Source: Rhodoferax sp.
Lineage (GTDB): Bacteria; Pseudomonadota; Gammaproteobacteria; Burkholderiales; Burkholderiaceae_C
Length of the DNA stretch: 64,000 bases
NCBI RefSeq assembly: GCF_018780565.1
Contig: NZ_JADMJN010000009.1
Span: forward strand, 1 to 64,000
Reading direction: 5' to 3'
Position 1 is the stretch's first letter. Each line of letters opens with the position of its first letter. The notes beneath the pieces are model-generated. The model had not been told where the DNA came from, made no database searches, and saw only the letters and a program-made list of their open reading frames with translations. A program made the position numbers and the translations under genes. Positions 16,184-25,393 of this stretch are shown here, piece by piece.

Positions 16184-17935
16184 TTATTCCTGTTCGTCCA
16201 CATCGAAGCCAATGCGAAGCGCCTCAGCCAGCGAGGTTCGGCCCTGGCGTACAAGCTCCAGGGCATGGTGGGCCAGCGTATGGCCTTTCATGCGCTCACG
16301 CGCCAGGGTCATGAATGTAGCGGGATCAGAACGCGACGCAGCCTGGGTCAAAACGGCGTCCATTTCAAGCAATTCATAGACGCCCTGCCGTCCGGAATAA
16401 CCGGTGCCATTGCAGGCAGAGCAACCGCGCCCACGCTTGGGTTGTATCGGCTCTCCGGCTTCGATCATGGTGGTGAGCCAGGACTGCTCCTGCGCGGTGG
16501 GCGCATGCGGTGCGGCACACTCCTGACAATTCAGACGCACCAGACGCTGGGCAATGACCGCCTGCAATGACGTTGCCACCATGAAAGGCGGCACCCCCAT
16601 GTCCAGCAGGCGAAACGGCGTACTGATGGCATCCCGCGTGTGCAGGGTCGATAGCACCAGGTGCCCGGTAATCGCTGCCCGCAAGCCGATTTCAGCCGTT
16701 TCGGCGTCCCGCATTTCGCCAACCAGAATCACATCCGGGTCCTGGCGCAAACACGACCGCAACACGCGGGCAAAGGTCAGCTCGATCTTGTCGTTGACCT
16801 GGACCTGGGTAATGCCAGGCAGACGGTATTCCACCGGGTCTTCCACGGTAATGACCTTGAGTTCGGCCGCATTGATCTCAGCCAGGGCCGCGTACAGGGT
16901 GGTCGTCTTGCCGGAGCCCGTGGGACCCGTCACCAGCACCAGGCCGGCACTGCGATTCAATACCTCGCGAAAACGCTTGAGCATGGCATCGGGCATGCCA
17001 ATGGTGTCCAGGCGCCGCATACCCGCCCCCTGATTGAGCAAACGCATCACCGCCGACTCGCCATACGTGGTGGGCAAGGTGGACAGGCGCACATCAATGG
17101 TGTTGTCTTTGAGACGCACACTGAAACGGCCGTCTTGCGGCAATCGCTTTTCGGAAATATCCAGACCGGCCATCAGCTTGAGACGCTGGGCCAATGCCCC
17201 GCCAATGCGCTTGTCGGCCTGCGTTTGCGTCTGCAAGACACCATCGACCCGCACCCGAATTTGCAGCCCAGCCTCCTGCGGCTCGATGTGCACATCCGAA
17301 GCGCCCACCTGCATGGCATCTTCAAACATGGACTGCAGCAACCGAACCACCGGCGCACCTTCCAGACCCACGGTTGCGGTCAACTCACCGAAGTCGACCG
17401 CGTCGCCCAGGTCTTTCTCCAGCGCCCGCGCCAAGCCGCTGATCTCCTCGGTACGGCGATAGAGCCGGTCAAAGGCCAGTGCCAGCTGACTCTCGGGCAC
17501 GGCAGCAATGCCAATGTTGCGTTTGAGCAGCCGGGTTAACTCGTCATATGCAAACAAGTCCAGCGGATCAGCGAGGGCCACCAACAAAATATCGCCCTTG
17601 TCTTCCAGCACCAGCGCGCGAAATCGCCGGGCTGCAGACTCCGGCAAGAGCTTGACCACATCAGCGCGGAAAGGAAACGTCTTGAGATTGACAAAAGGAA
17701 TGCGCAATTGCCGGGCCAAACCATTGGCCAGCAACTCTTCGGTAATCACACCGGATTCGATCAGCAGGCGACCTACTTTTTTGCCCGTTTGGCGCTGCAG
17801 TTCAAGAGTTTGCTGGAGCTGTTCCTGCGATATCAGCCGCTGCTGAACCAGGACGTCTCCGAGGCGCAGCTTCTCAGGCCGACCCGGTGCGGGGGAAGGG
17901 CCAGATGGGGCGGGAGAGACTGCTGCCGTATTCAT
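16184..17935 (-). CDS. mshE: MSHA pilus extension ATPase MshE
   Basis: A 583-residue GspE/PilB-family motor. The N-terminal MshEN region (about 23-80) has two c-di-GMP-type motifs, RLGDVLVQQRLISQEQLQQT and VGRLLIESGVITEELLANGL; in the first the usual Gly is Arg (QQR). The ATPase core has Walker [16 protein letters not shown], the Asp box, Walker B VILVGEMRDAETAEIGL, and the His box TGHLVLSTLHTRDA. A zinc tetracysteine site is formed by CQEC and CSAC. The start ATG 17935 is preceded by AAAGGA. It is the first msh gene. Confidence 0.94.
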   Translation of the reverse strand: MNTAAVSPAPSGPSPAPGRPEKLRLGDVLVQQRLISQEQLQQTLELQRQTGKKVGRLLIESGVITEELLANGLARQLRIPFVNLKTFPFRADVVKLLPESAARRFRALVLEDKGDILLVALADPLDLFAYDELTRLLKRNIGIAAVPESQLALAFDRLYRRTEEISGLARALEKDLGDAVDFGELTATVGLEGAPVVRLLQSMFEDAMQVGASDVHIEPQEAGLQIRVRVDGVLQTQTQADKRIGGALAQRLKLMAGLDISEKRLPQDGRFSVRLKDNTIDVRLSTLPTTYGESAVMRLLNQGAGMRRLDTIGMPDAMLKRFREVLNRSAGLVLVTGPTGSGKTTTLYAALAEINAAELKVITVEDPVEYRLPGITQVQVNDKIELTFARVLRSCLRQDPDVILVGEMRDAETAEIGLRAAITGHLVLSTLHTRDAISTPFRLLDMGVPPFMVATSLQAVIAQRLVRLNCQECAAPHAPTAQEQSWLTTMIEAGEPIQPKRGRGCSACNGTGYSGRQGVYELLEMDAVLTQAASRSDPATFMTLARERMKGHTLAHHALELVRQGRTSLAEALRIGFDVDEQE

Positions 17936-17965
17936 GCGCCATTCCTTTAGCTAAAAACTTCAAAA

Positions 17966-17974
17966 ATGATAGCA
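17966..17974 (-). promoter_or_regulatory. Candidate extended -10 promoter for the msh operon
   Basis: The minus strand reads TGCTATCAT: a TG extension, one base, then TATCAT (5 of 6 to the -10 consensus). No clear -35 is seen. It lies about 30 bases upstream of the mshE ATG. Confidence 0.4.
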
Positions 17975-18051
17975 CGCCACGCATGGATGACGAGGGGAAA
18001 GCCCGCAATTGACTCAGAAATGTCTGCAGCCACGCGGTTTGAAGCAAAGGA

Positions 18052-18684
18052 TCAGTGCAAATGGCGCGGTTTGCGCCCTCCACCATGGCCCACGCCGCCA
18101 TGGCCGCCACCCGAGCCACGTGGTGGCTTGCCGAGTTGCAGTGAGTTGACCAGATCGTCAAATCGCTGGCCAAACAATTTATCAATTTCGGCCACGACAC
18201 CGCCGAGTTCGGCCCCGTCGAAATGCCGCTCCATCATGTTGACGACATCCTGCACCAGCAGGTCGCGCTGCACCTGCATGATGGCTGCGGGGTCCGGCCC
18301 CACAAAGAGCATGACGAAGTCGTCGCGCGACTCGGCGTCTGACTCTTCGTCTTCATCATCAAAATCGGCGTCGTAGAACGTGACCTCAATCGCAGCACCG
18401 GCCTGCGCCACTTCGTTGAGGTTCATACAGACCTCATCAAGCACCTGACGGAAATCGTCATCACCGGCGACGGTCCAGCACATCTGCAACATGTGATCCT
18501 GAGGATCGAACTTGATACCCGGCTCATCCTCATAGGAACTGCCGGCGGCGTCCGCCAAAGAGCGTGCACCGGCGTACTTCCACAAAGGCTTCAGGGCATC
18601 TTCAAGCTGCGCAAACACAACGTCTGCGCGCAGAGCCACTTGGCCATGGACATGGATCTCAAAAGGGGCGTTGTAACGTGGCAT
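18052..18684 (-). CDS. Conserved acidic protein with Gly/His-rich tail
   Basis: A 210-residue soluble protein with no signal peptide. It begins MPRYNAPFEIHVHGQVALRA and holds a very acidic loop (DADFDDEDEESDAESRDDFV, about 105-125). It ends in a tail rich in Gly and His (GSGGGHGGVGHGGGRKPRHL). The body looks like a compact alpha/beta domain that may be one of the uncharacterised families common in Comamonadaceae; no function is assigned. The tail could bind metal, which is an inference. It lies just downstream of tRNA-Leu on the same strand. Confidence 0.75.
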   Translation of the reverse strand: MPRYNAPFEIHVHGQVALRADVVFAQLEDALKPLWKYAGARSLADAAGSSYEDEPGIKFDPQDHMLQMCWTVAGDDDFRQVLDEVCMNLNEVAQAGAAIEVTFYDADFDDEDEESDAESRDDFVMLFVGPDPAAIMQVQRDLLVQDVVNMMERHFDGAELGGVVAEIDKLFGQRFDDLVNSLQLGKPPRGSGGGHGGVGHGGGRKPRHLH

Positions 18685-18699
18685 GGATGATGAGTGTAG

Positions 18700-18792
18700 T
18701 GGTGCCCGAGACCGGAATCGAACCGGTACGCCCGTTATTCACGAAGCGGCGGATTTTAAGTCCGATGTGTCTACCTATTTCACCACTCGGGC
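18700..18792 (-). tRNA. tRNA-Leu (UAA)
   Basis: The minus strand gives acceptor GCCCGAG/CTCGGGC, discriminator A, encoded CCA, a long variable arm as expected for Leu, the T-loop GGTTCGATTCC, and the anticodon loop CTTAAAA with anticodon TAA. All four arms close. Confidence 0.95.
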
Positions 18793-18810
18793 ACGGCTGC
18801 CTATTGTGAA

Positions 18811-18847
18811 ACAAAAAGGCCTCGTACAGTTCGACTGACGAGGCCTT
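18811..18847 (-). terminator. Hairpin between tRNA-Cys and tRNA-Leu
   Basis: A 10-bp stem AAGGCCTCGT/ACGAGGCCTT continues inward as CAGT/ACTG around TCG, with one bulge. On the minus strand it is followed by TTTTTG, so it is a strong rho-independent terminator for the Gly-Cys transcript. Confidence 0.8.
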
Positions 18848-18874
18848 CGTGACCAGAAATTAGCCGTATATCTC

Positions 18875-18948
18875 TGGAGGCGCGACCCAGAGTCGAACTG
18901 GGCTAGACGGATTTGCAATCCGTTGCATAACCGATTTGCTATCGCGCC
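18875..18948 (-). tRNA. tRNA-Cys (GCA)
   Basis: Acceptor GGCGCGA/TCGCGCC, discriminator T, encoded CCA. The anticodon arm is CGGATTGCAAATCCG with anticodon GCA, and the T-loop is AGTTCGACT. The size is 74 with CCA. Confidence 0.95.
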
Positions 18949-18957
18949 AATTTTTTT

Positions 18958-18988
18958 GACAAAAAAGGGAAGCCTGAGCTTCCCTTTT
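18958..18988 (-). terminator. Hairpin between tRNA-Gly and tRNA-Cys
   Basis: An 11-bp stem AAAAGGGAAGC/GCTTCCCTTTT with loop CTGA. On the minus strand the stem runs into TTTTTTGTC, a typical intrinsic terminator, although only 46 bases separate the two tRNAs. Confidence 0.75.
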
Positions 18989-18994
18989 GGAATC

Positions 18995-19070
18995 TGGAGC
19001 GGGAAAAGAGTCTCGAACTCTCGACCTCAACCTTGGCAAGGTTGCGCTCTACCAACTGAGCTATTCCCGC
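18995..19070 (-). tRNA. tRNA-Gly (GCC)
   Basis: Acceptor GCGGGAA/TTCCCGC, D-arm AGCTCAGTTGGTAGAGC, and the anticodon arm CAACCTTGCCAAGGTTG with anticodon GCC. The T-arm is GAGAGTTCGAGACTC, and CCA is encoded. Confidence 0.96.
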
Positions 19071-19146
19071 GTTTCAAGCCTCAAATTATAGCGCAAATTT
19101 CAGGCTCTTTGCAAGCCTTTGGAAAAAAGTTGCGCAGCAATTCAAC

Positions 19147-21588
19147 TCAATGCTTGACCGAACCCGTCAACTCCGCCGCCGGTACGGCCACATCCGTCGC
19201 AGCCCCCGTCACCGGCTCGTCTTCAGGCAAGGACGTGGGCATTCTCTCCAGGGCGATTTCCAGCACCTTGTCAATCCAGCGCACCGGCACGATCTCCAGG
19301 CCGTTTTTCACATTCTCGGGAATGTCCTGCAAATCCTTGGCATTTTCTTCGGGAATCAGCACCGTCTTGATGCCGCCGCGCAATGCGGCCAGCAGCTTTT
19401 CCTTCAAACCGCCAATCGCAGTGACTTCCCCGCGCAGGGTGATCTCCCCCGTCATGGCGACATCACCGCGCACCGGAATGCCCGTCATGGCAGAGACAAA
19501 AGCGGTCGTCATGGCTGCACCCGCGCTGGGGCCATCCTTGGGCGTGGCGCCATCGGGTACGTGGATGTGAATATCCTTCTTCTCAAAGAATTCGTCCTTG
19601 ATACCCAAGCGGCGCGAGCGACTGCGCACCACGGTACGGGCCGCTTCCACGGACTCTTTCATGACATCGCCCAAGGAGCCCGTGCGCGTGATCACGCCCT
19701 TGCCAGGCATCATGGCGGCTTCAATCGTCAGCAGGTCACCACCCACCTCGGTCCATGCCAAACCGACCACCTGACCCACCTGGTTTTGCTGTTCAGCACG
19801 GCCATAGGTGTACTTGCGCACGCCCAGAAAGTCGTTGAGGTTATCGGCATTGACCTTAACCTGCGGCACCATCTTCTTGAGCTGCAGGCCTTTGACCACT
19901 TTGCGGCAGATTTTGGAGAGCTCACGTTCCAGGGAACGAACACCGGCCTCACGGGTGTAGTAACGAACGATGTCCCGCACGGCATCTTCACCCACCAGCA
20001 ACTCTTCTACCTTGACACCATTGTTGGCCAGTTGCTTGGGCAACAGGTACTTGAGTGCAATACTGGTCTTCTCGTCTTCGGTGTAACCCGACAGGCGAAT
20101 GACTTCCATGCGGTCCAGCAAAGCCGGTGGAATATTCATGGAGTTCGAGGTGGCCACGAACATCACGTCGCTCAGGTCAAAGTCGACTTCGACATAGTGA
20201 TCGCCAAACTTGTGGTTTTGCTCAGGATCCAAAACCTCCAGCAGCGCACTCGACGGATCACCCCGGAAGTCGGTTCCCAGCTTGTCAATTTCATCCAGCA
20301 AGAACAGCGGATTGCGCGTACCCACCTTGGACAGGCTTTGTAGAACCTTGCCAGGCATGGCACCAATGTAGGTGCGGCGATGGCCACGAATTTCTGCCTC
20401 GTCACGCATCCCGCCCAAGGCCATGCGCACGTACTTTCGCCCCGTCGCCTTGGCAATGGACTGGCCCAAGGAGGTCTTGCCTACACCGGGTGGACCCACC
20501 AGACACAGGATGGGAGCCTTGACTTTGTCGACACGCTGCTGCACCGCGAGATATTCCAGAATACGATCCTTGACCTTGTCAAGACCGTAGTGGTCCTCAT
20601 TCAGCACCGCCTCAGCATTGCCCAGGTTGTGCTTGATCTTCGTCTTGCCAGCCCACGGCAGACCCGTAAGGACATCAATGTAATTGCGCACCACGGTCGC
20701 TTCGGCAGACATCGGTGACATGAGCTTCAGCTTTTTAAGCTCACCCTCGGCCTTCTTGAGCGCATCCTTCGGCATTTTTGCCGCTTTGATCTTTTTCTCG
20801 ATCTCGTCGATGTCCGCGCCCTCTTCGCCTTCGCCCAACTCCTTCTGGATGGCTTTGACCTGCTCGTTGAGGTAAAAATCGCGCTGGTTTTTCTCCATCT
20901 GGCGTTTAACGCGACCGCGGATTTTCTTGTCCACGTTCAGGATATCTACCTCGCGCTCGATCTGTTCGAACAGATTCTCAAGACGGTCTTTAATCGAGGT
21001 GAGGTCCAGCACGGCCTGCTTGTTGTCGAGTTTCAGCGGCAAATGGGCAGCAATGGTGTCGGCCAGACGACCCGCATCGTCGATGCTGGAGATGGAAGTC
21101 AAAATCTCCGGGGGAATCTTTTTGTTGAGCTTCACGTACTGGTCAAACTGCTGCATGACGGCACGACGCAAAGCCTCAATCTCGCTGGTCTTTCCGCGGG
21201 GCTTGGATTCCGGCTCTGCAACCGACTCCACGGGCGTGACGTTGGCCGAGAAATGCAGTTCACCTTCTTCGATCTTGTTGACGCGTGCCCGCTGCTGGCC
21301 TTCAACCAGGACTTTCACCGTGCCATCCGGCAACTTCAGCATTTGCAGGATGGTGGAGACACAACCGACATCAAACATGTCGGATACCAGCGGATCATCC
21401 TTGGCGGCGGCTTTTTGTGCCACGAGCATGATGCGGCGCTCGGATTCCATCGCCGCTTCCAGCGCCTTGATGCTCTTGGGTCGACCCACAAAGAGCGGAA
21501 TCACCATGTGCGGAAACACAACCACGTCCCGAAGCGGGAGCAATGGCAAATCAATAGGGGTAGCAGGTAGTGGGGTATGACCAGACAT
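19147..21588 (-). CDS. lon: ATP-dependent protease Lon
   Basis: An 813-residue LonA. The N-terminal substrate domain starts PIDLPLLPLRDVVVFPHMVI. The AAA+ module has Walker A GPPGVGKTSLGQSIAKATG and Walker B PLFLLDEIDKLG. The protease domain has the catalytic Ser in PKDGPSAGAAMTTAFVSAM and Lys in the following GGLKEKLLAALRGGIKTVLI segment. The ATG at 21588 matches the family start; the in-frame extension to 21642 is unlikely. It removes misfolded and regulatory proteins. The gene is the first of a minus-strand run shared with clpX-clpP-tig but has its own heat-shock-like promoter. Confidence 0.96.
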   Translation of the reverse strand: MSGHTPLPATPIDLPLLPLRDVVVFPHMVIPLFVGRPKSIKALEAAMESERRIMLVAQKAAAKDDPLVSDMFDVGCVSTILQMLKLPDGTVKVLVEGQQRARVNKIEEGELHFSANVTPVESVAEPESKPRGKTSEIEALRRAVMQQFDQYVKLNKKIPPEILTSISSIDDAGRLADTIAAHLPLKLDNKQAVLDLTSIKDRLENLFEQIEREVDILNVDKKIRGRVKRQMEKNQRDFYLNEQVKAIQKELGEGEEGADIDEIEKKIKAAKMPKDALKKAEGELKKLKLMSPMSAEATVVRNYIDVLTGLPWAGKTKIKHNLGNAEAVLNEDHYGLDKVKDRILEYLAVQQRVDKVKAPILCLVGPPGVGKTSLGQSIAKATGRKYVRMALGGMRDEAEIRGHRRTYIGAMPGKVLQSLSKVGTRNPLFLLDEIDKLGTDFRGDPSSALLEVLDPEQNHKFGDHYVEVDFDLSDVMFVATSNSMNIPPALLDRMEVIRLSGYTEDEKTSIALKYLLPKQLANNGVKVEELLVGEDAVRDIVRYYTREAGVRSLERELSKICRKVVKGLQLKKMVPQVKVNADNLNDFLGVRKYTYGRAEQQNQVGQVVGLAWTEVGGDLLTIEAAMMPGKGVITRTGSLGDVMKESVEAARTVVRSRSRRLGIKDEFFEKKDIHIHVPDGATPKDGPSAGAAMTTAFVSAMTGIPVRGDVAMTGEITLRGEVTAIGGLKEKLLAALRGGIKTVLIPEENAKDLQDIPENVKNGLEIVPVRWIDKVLEIALERMPTSLPEDEPVTGAATDVAVPAAELTGSVKH

Positions 21589-21615
21589 GGGGAAAACCTT
21601 TACGTTACCTGTTAA

Positions 21616-21643
21616 ATATGGATCAGAAGTGCGGATTTTCAAC
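21616..21643 (-). promoter_or_regulatory. Sigma32-like heat-shock promoter for lon
   Basis: The minus strand shows GTTGAA (21643-21638; consensus CTTGAA, 5 of 6), a 14-base spacer, and ATCCATAT (21623-21616; consensus CCCCATNT, 6 of 8). It lies 28 bases upstream of the lon ATG. lon is a known sigma32 gene in other proteobacteria. Confidence 0.55.
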
Positions 21644-21711
21644 CCGCAAACGATTATTGACCGGGTACGTGAACGTCAAATTTGAGTAATTGGCCACAAA
21701 GACGGCACAAA

Positions 21712-22977
21712 TCAGGCCTTCTTGGCAGCCTCGCGGTATACCAGCAAGGGGGGTTTGTTTTCTTCGATGGTGGATTCATCCACAACAACCTTGTCCACGT
21801 TGGAAACGTTGGGCAACTCGTACATGGTGTCGATCAGGGACTGCTCCAGGATCGAGCGCAGGCCACGAGCCCCCGTCTTGCGTGCCAAGGCCTTCTTCGC
21901 AATGGCTTTCAGGGCCGAAGGCCGGATCTCCAGATCAACGCCCTCCATGGCCAGAAGCTTGGCGTATTGCTTGACGAGCGCGTTCTTGGGTTCCGTCAGA
22001 ATCTGCACCAGCGCGTCTTCGCTCAACTCGGCCAGTGTTGCCACCACGGGCATGCGCCCCACCAGCTCGGGAATCAATCCGAACTTGATCAAATCCTCTG
22101 GCTCGACATCCTTGAAGACTTCGGTGAGACTGCGTTGCTCTTTGCTCTTGACCGAGGCGCCGAACCCGATTCCGGACGACGCGGTGCGGTTGTCAATGAC
22201 TTTTTCGAGGCCGGAAAACGCACCGCCACAAATGAACAAGATGTTCGTGGTGTCCACCTGGACAAAATCCTGGTTCGGATGCTTGCGACCACCCTGCGGC
22301 GGTACGCTGGCCATGGTGCCTTCAATCAGCTTGAGCAGCGCCTGTTGCACACCCTCACCCGACACATCACGCGTGATGGAGGGGTTATCGGACTTGCGGG
22401 AAATCTTGTCAATTTCATCGATGTAAACAATGCCACGCTGGGCGCGTTCGACTTCGTAATTGCAGCTTTGCAAGAGCTTCAAGACGATGTTCTCAACATC
22501 TTCGCCGACATAGCCGGCTTCGGTCAGGGTGGTGGCGTCGGCCATCACAAAGGGCACATCCAGCATGCGTGCCAAAGTCTGGGCCAGCAAGGTCTTGCCA
22601 GAGCCGGTGGGGCCAATCAGCAAAATATTGCTTTTCGCCAGCTCGACATCGTCTTTCTTGGCTTTTTCCTTGTGCCGCAAGCGCTTATAGTGGTTGTACA
22701 CGGCGACGGCCAGCGTGCGCTTGGCGGGTTCCTGACCAATGACATAGTTGTCCAGGTTGGCCTTGATTTCCGCAGGTGTTGGCAGCTCGCCATTGGGGTT
22801 GCGTGCCTCGGTGCTGGCAGGCAATTCGTCGCGAATGATCTCGTTGCAAAGGTCAATGCATTCGTCGCAGACGAACACCGACGGGCCGGCAATCAGTTTT
22901 TTGACTTCATGCTGGCTTTTGCCACAGAAAGAGCAATAGAGAGTCTTCTCGCCGGAAGTGCCTTTTTTTTCGGCCAT
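21712..22977 (-). CDS. clpX: ClpXP protease ATPase subunit ClpX
   Basis: A 421-residue AAA+ unfoldase. The N-terminal zinc-binding domain has CSFCGKSQ and CDECIDLC. Walker A is [19 protein letters not shown], Walker B is [11 protein letters not shown], and [20 protein letters not shown] is the family box. It delivers substrates to ClpP. It lies downstream of clpP on the same strand, with a 138-base gap that has no evident gene. Confidence 0.96.
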   Translation of the reverse strand: MAEKKGTSGEKTLYCSFCGKSQHEVKKLIAGPSVFVCDECIDLCNEIIRDELPASTEARNPNGELPTPAEIKANLDNYVIGQEPAKRTLAVAVYNHYKRLRHKEKAKKDDVELAKSNILLIGPTGSGKTLLAQTLARMLDVPFVMADATTLTEAGYVGEDVENIVLKLLQSCNYEVERAQRGIVYIDEIDKISRKSDNPSITRDVSGEGVQQALLKLIEGTMASVPPQGGRKHPNQDFVQVDTTNILFICGGAFSGLEKVIDNRTASSGIGFGASVKSKEQRSLTEVFKDVEPEDLIKFGLIPELVGRMPVVATLAELSEDALVQILTEPKNALVKQYAKLLAMEGVDLEIRPSALKAIAKKALARKTGARGLRSILEQSLIDTMYELPNVSNVDKVVVDESTIEENKPPLLVYREAAKKA

Positions 22978-23115
22978 GTGAACTATGCCCTTTTCGGAAA
23001 ATTACCGAATGATACCCAATTAAAAACGGCGTCGTGCGCAGCAGAAAACCCGCCATCGCGACAACGCCGCCACGATTCACGCAACGCCATGAAGGCGCCG
23101 CGCATCGCTAATGTG

Positions 23116-23736
23116 TCATGCCCGCTTCGAAATGACCTGATCGATCAGACCATATTCCTTGCACTCTTCGGCGGACATGTAATAGTCGCGCTCGGTGTCG
23201 CGCTCAATACGCTCCAGCGGCTGGCCAGTACGCTCTGCAAGAATCTTGTTGAGCTGTTCACGCGTCTTGAGAATCTCGCGGGCCTGAATCTCGATCTCGG
23301 TGGCCTGCCCCTGACTGCCGCCCGAAGGCTGGTGAATCATCACTTTGGAGTTGGGCAGCGAGAACCGCTTGCCCTTGGCACCTGCTGCCAGCAAAAAAGC
23401 ACCCATGCTGGCGGCCATGCCGGTACACAGCGTGGAAACCTCCGGTTTGATGAAATTCATGGTGTCATAGATCGCCATGCCCGCACTGACGGAACCGCCG
23501 GGTGAGTTGATGTAGAACGAAATGTCCTTGTCAGGATTTTCACTCTCCAGAAACAGCAACTGCGCCACGACGAGGTTGGCGACGTAATCGTTGACCGGCC
23601 CCACCAAAAAAATCACGCGCTCTTTGAGCAGACGCGAGTAGATGTCATAAGAGCGCTCACCGCGACCCGATTGCTCAATCACCATGGGCACCATGCCCAG
23701 GGCTTGTGTATCCATTGCACCAAATCGCACGTTCAT
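23116..23736 (-). CDS. clpP: ATP-dependent Clp protease proteolytic subunit ClpP
   Basis: A 206-residue serine peptidase. The catalytic Ser is in [17 protein letters not shown], His in VMIHQPSGG, and Asp near the C-terminus ([11 protein letters not shown]). The ATG at 23736 has a strong Shine-Dalgarno (AGGAGA, 5 bases). The in-frame extension to 23835 runs into the tig-clpP gap and is rejected. It forms the tetradecameric chamber with ClpX. Confidence 0.96.
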   Translation of the reverse strand: MNVRFGAMDTQALGMVPMVIEQSGRGERSYDIYSRLLKERVIFLVGPVNDYVANLVVAQLLFLESENPDKDISFYINSPGGSVSAGMAIYDTMNFIKPEVSTLCTGMAASMGAFLLAAGAKGKRFSLPNSKVMIHQPSGGSQGQATEIEIQAREILKTREQLNKILAERTGQPLERIERDTERDYYMSAEECKEYGLIDQVISKRA

Positions 23737-23857
23737 GTTATCTCCTGGTATGCCGGTACTGTACCGAAAAATGTGAGCCACAAATGAAATGGGGCTACAG
23801 CGCCAGACTACAAGCCCGGCCCAAGCCCCATCCAAACCGCTTGACGCGGCATTTTCA

Positions 23858-25168
23858 TCAGTTTTGAGCCATCAGTTCATCAAAGGAAATGCTCTTTTCG
23901 CTGATTTTGGCCTTGGACAGCACGAAGTCGGTCACATTGTTCTCAATCACCATTGCCTCGACTTCGGCCAGGCGGTTGTTGTCGCTGTAATACCAGCGCA
24001 TCACGTCGGCGGGCTTTTCGTAGCTGGCAGCCAGCTCTTCAATATGCGCCTTGATTTGCTCGGTCTTGGCTTGCAGGGCGTTGGATCGGACCAGCTCAGC
24101 CACCACCAGGCCCAGGCGCACGCGGCGCTCGGCCTGAGGACGGAACACATCGTCAGGGATTGGGGCCTTGTCAGCATCCTTGACACCGCGCTGCTTGAGG
24201 TCCGCACGGGCACCTTCGAGCAGGCGGCTGATTTCCGCTTGCACGCTGGTGTTGGGCAGGTCGAGCTCGGCCTTGGCAACCAGCGCATCCATGACGGCGG
24301 CTTTGTTGCGAGCCAGCAGGCGGAACTTGACTTCGCGCTCCAGGTTCTTCTTGATGTCGGCGCGCAGGCCTTCGACCGTGGCTTCGGCAATGCCCAGCGA
24401 CTTGGCCAGAGCTTCATTCACTTCGGGCAAATGGGCTGCTTCAACTTTCTTGAGCGTGACCATGAAGTCAGCGGTCTTGCCGGCGACATCCTTGCCATGG
24501 TATTCAGCGGGGAAGGCCAGCTGGAAAGTCTTGCTTTCGCCGGACTTCATGCCACGGGTTGCGTCTTCAAACTCCTTGAGCATCTGGCCATCGCCGAGGA
24601 TGAACTGAAAGTCTTCGGCTTTGCCGCCTTCAAAGACTTCACCGTCGATCTTGCCTTCGAAATCAACTGTCACGCGGTCGCCGTCCTGTGCGGCGGCGTC
24701 CTGCGCGCGCTGTGCAAAGGTGCGACGCTGCTTGCGAAGAATGTCCAGGGTCTTGTCGATGGCGCTGTCATCCACCTCAGCTTTGACTTTTTCGACTTCG
24801 GCCGTAGCCAAATCGGCGATCTTGACTTCGGGGAAGACTTCGAAAATAGCGTCGAAAGCCATTTCGCCTTCAGGCGATGCTTCCTTTTCGGTGATACGTG
24901 GCTGGCCCGCCACGCGCAACTTGGCTTCGTTGGCAGCATTGGAAAACGCCTCACCCACCTTGTCGTTCATGACTTCGTAGTGAACCGAGTAGCCGTAACG
25001 CTGGGAAACCACGTTCATCGGCACTTTGCCTGGGCGAAAGCCATCCATTTTGGTGGTGCGTGCGATCTTTTTCAGACGCGCTTCAACTTCAGCCTGGATG
25101 ACGCCGACGGGCAGTGTCAGTGTGATTTTGCGTTCCAGCTTTTCGAGAGTTTCAACAGTAACAGCCAT
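23858..25168 (-). CDS. tig: Trigger factor (ribosome-bound chaperone)
   Basis: A 436-residue trigger factor. The N-terminal ribosome-binding domain has the signature GFRPGKVP near residue 45. The central FKBP-type domain starts near residue 150 ([20 protein letters not shown]). The C-terminal chaperone domain ends [15 protein letters not shown]. The ATG at 25168 has TAGGAGA upstream. The tig-clpP-clpX-lon order is the usual proteobacterial one. Confidence 0.95.
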   Translation of the reverse strand: MAVTVETLEKLERKITLTLPVGVIQAEVEARLKKIARTTKMDGFRPGKVPMNVVSQRYGYSVHYEVMNDKVGEAFSNAANEAKLRVAGQPRITEKEASPEGEMAFDAIFEVFPEVKIADLATAEVEKVKAEVDDSAIDKTLDILRKQRRTFAQRAQDAAAQDGDRVTVDFEGKIDGEVFEGGKAEDFQFILGDGQMLKEFEDATRGMKSGESKTFQLAFPAEYHGKDVAGKTADFMVTLKKVEAAHLPEVNEALAKSLGIAEATVEGLRADIKKNLEREVKFRLLARNKAAVMDALVAKAELDLPNTSVQAEISRLLEGARADLKQRGVKDADKAPIPDDVFRPQAERRVRLGLVVAELVRSNALQAKTEQIKAHIEELAASYEKPADVMRWYYSDNNRLAEVEAMVIENNVTDFVLSKAKISEKSISFDELMAQN

Positions 25169-25249
25169 GGTAATTCTCCTAAATATCAAACAAATGCATA
25201 CAGCGTGTACCGCCATGCGGCTGCAAACTCTTCTGCAAATACGCTAACG

Positions 25250-25336
25250 TGGTGCGCGGGGGGGGACTCGAACCCCCACATCCTTGCGGACGTCAGGACC
25301 TAAACCTGGTGCGTCTACCAATTTCGCCACCCGCGC
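25250..25336 (-). tRNA. tRNA-Leu (UAG)
   Basis: Acceptor GCGCGGG/CCCGCGC, discriminator A and encoded CCA. It has a class II variable arm (TGACGTCCGCAAGGATGT region), the T-arm GGGGGTTCGAGTCCCCC, and the anticodon loop TTTAGGT with anticodon TAG. It sits between the RND pump operon and tig. Confidence 0.95.
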
Positions 25337-25339
25337 AAA

Positions 25340-25371
25340 AACAAAGGGGACGGTCTGCACGACCATCCCCG
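25340..25371 (-). terminator. Intrinsic terminator of the RND efflux operon
   Basis: A stem of about 10 bp (GGGGATGGTC/GACCGTCCCC with one GT pair) around GTGCA-type loop bases. On the minus strand it is followed by TTTGTTTTTG. It lies about 20 bases after the permease stop. Confidence 0.75.
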
Positions 25372-25393
25372 TGAAATAGGTCAACTTTCTATT

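Noticed and set aside
21682..23505. 607-codon plus-strand frame opposite clpX
   Set aside because: Antisense to clpX and clpP, which carry clear motifs.
23789..25303. 504-codon plus-strand frame opposite tig
   Set aside because: Antisense shadow of trigger factor; it even runs through the tRNA-Leu region.
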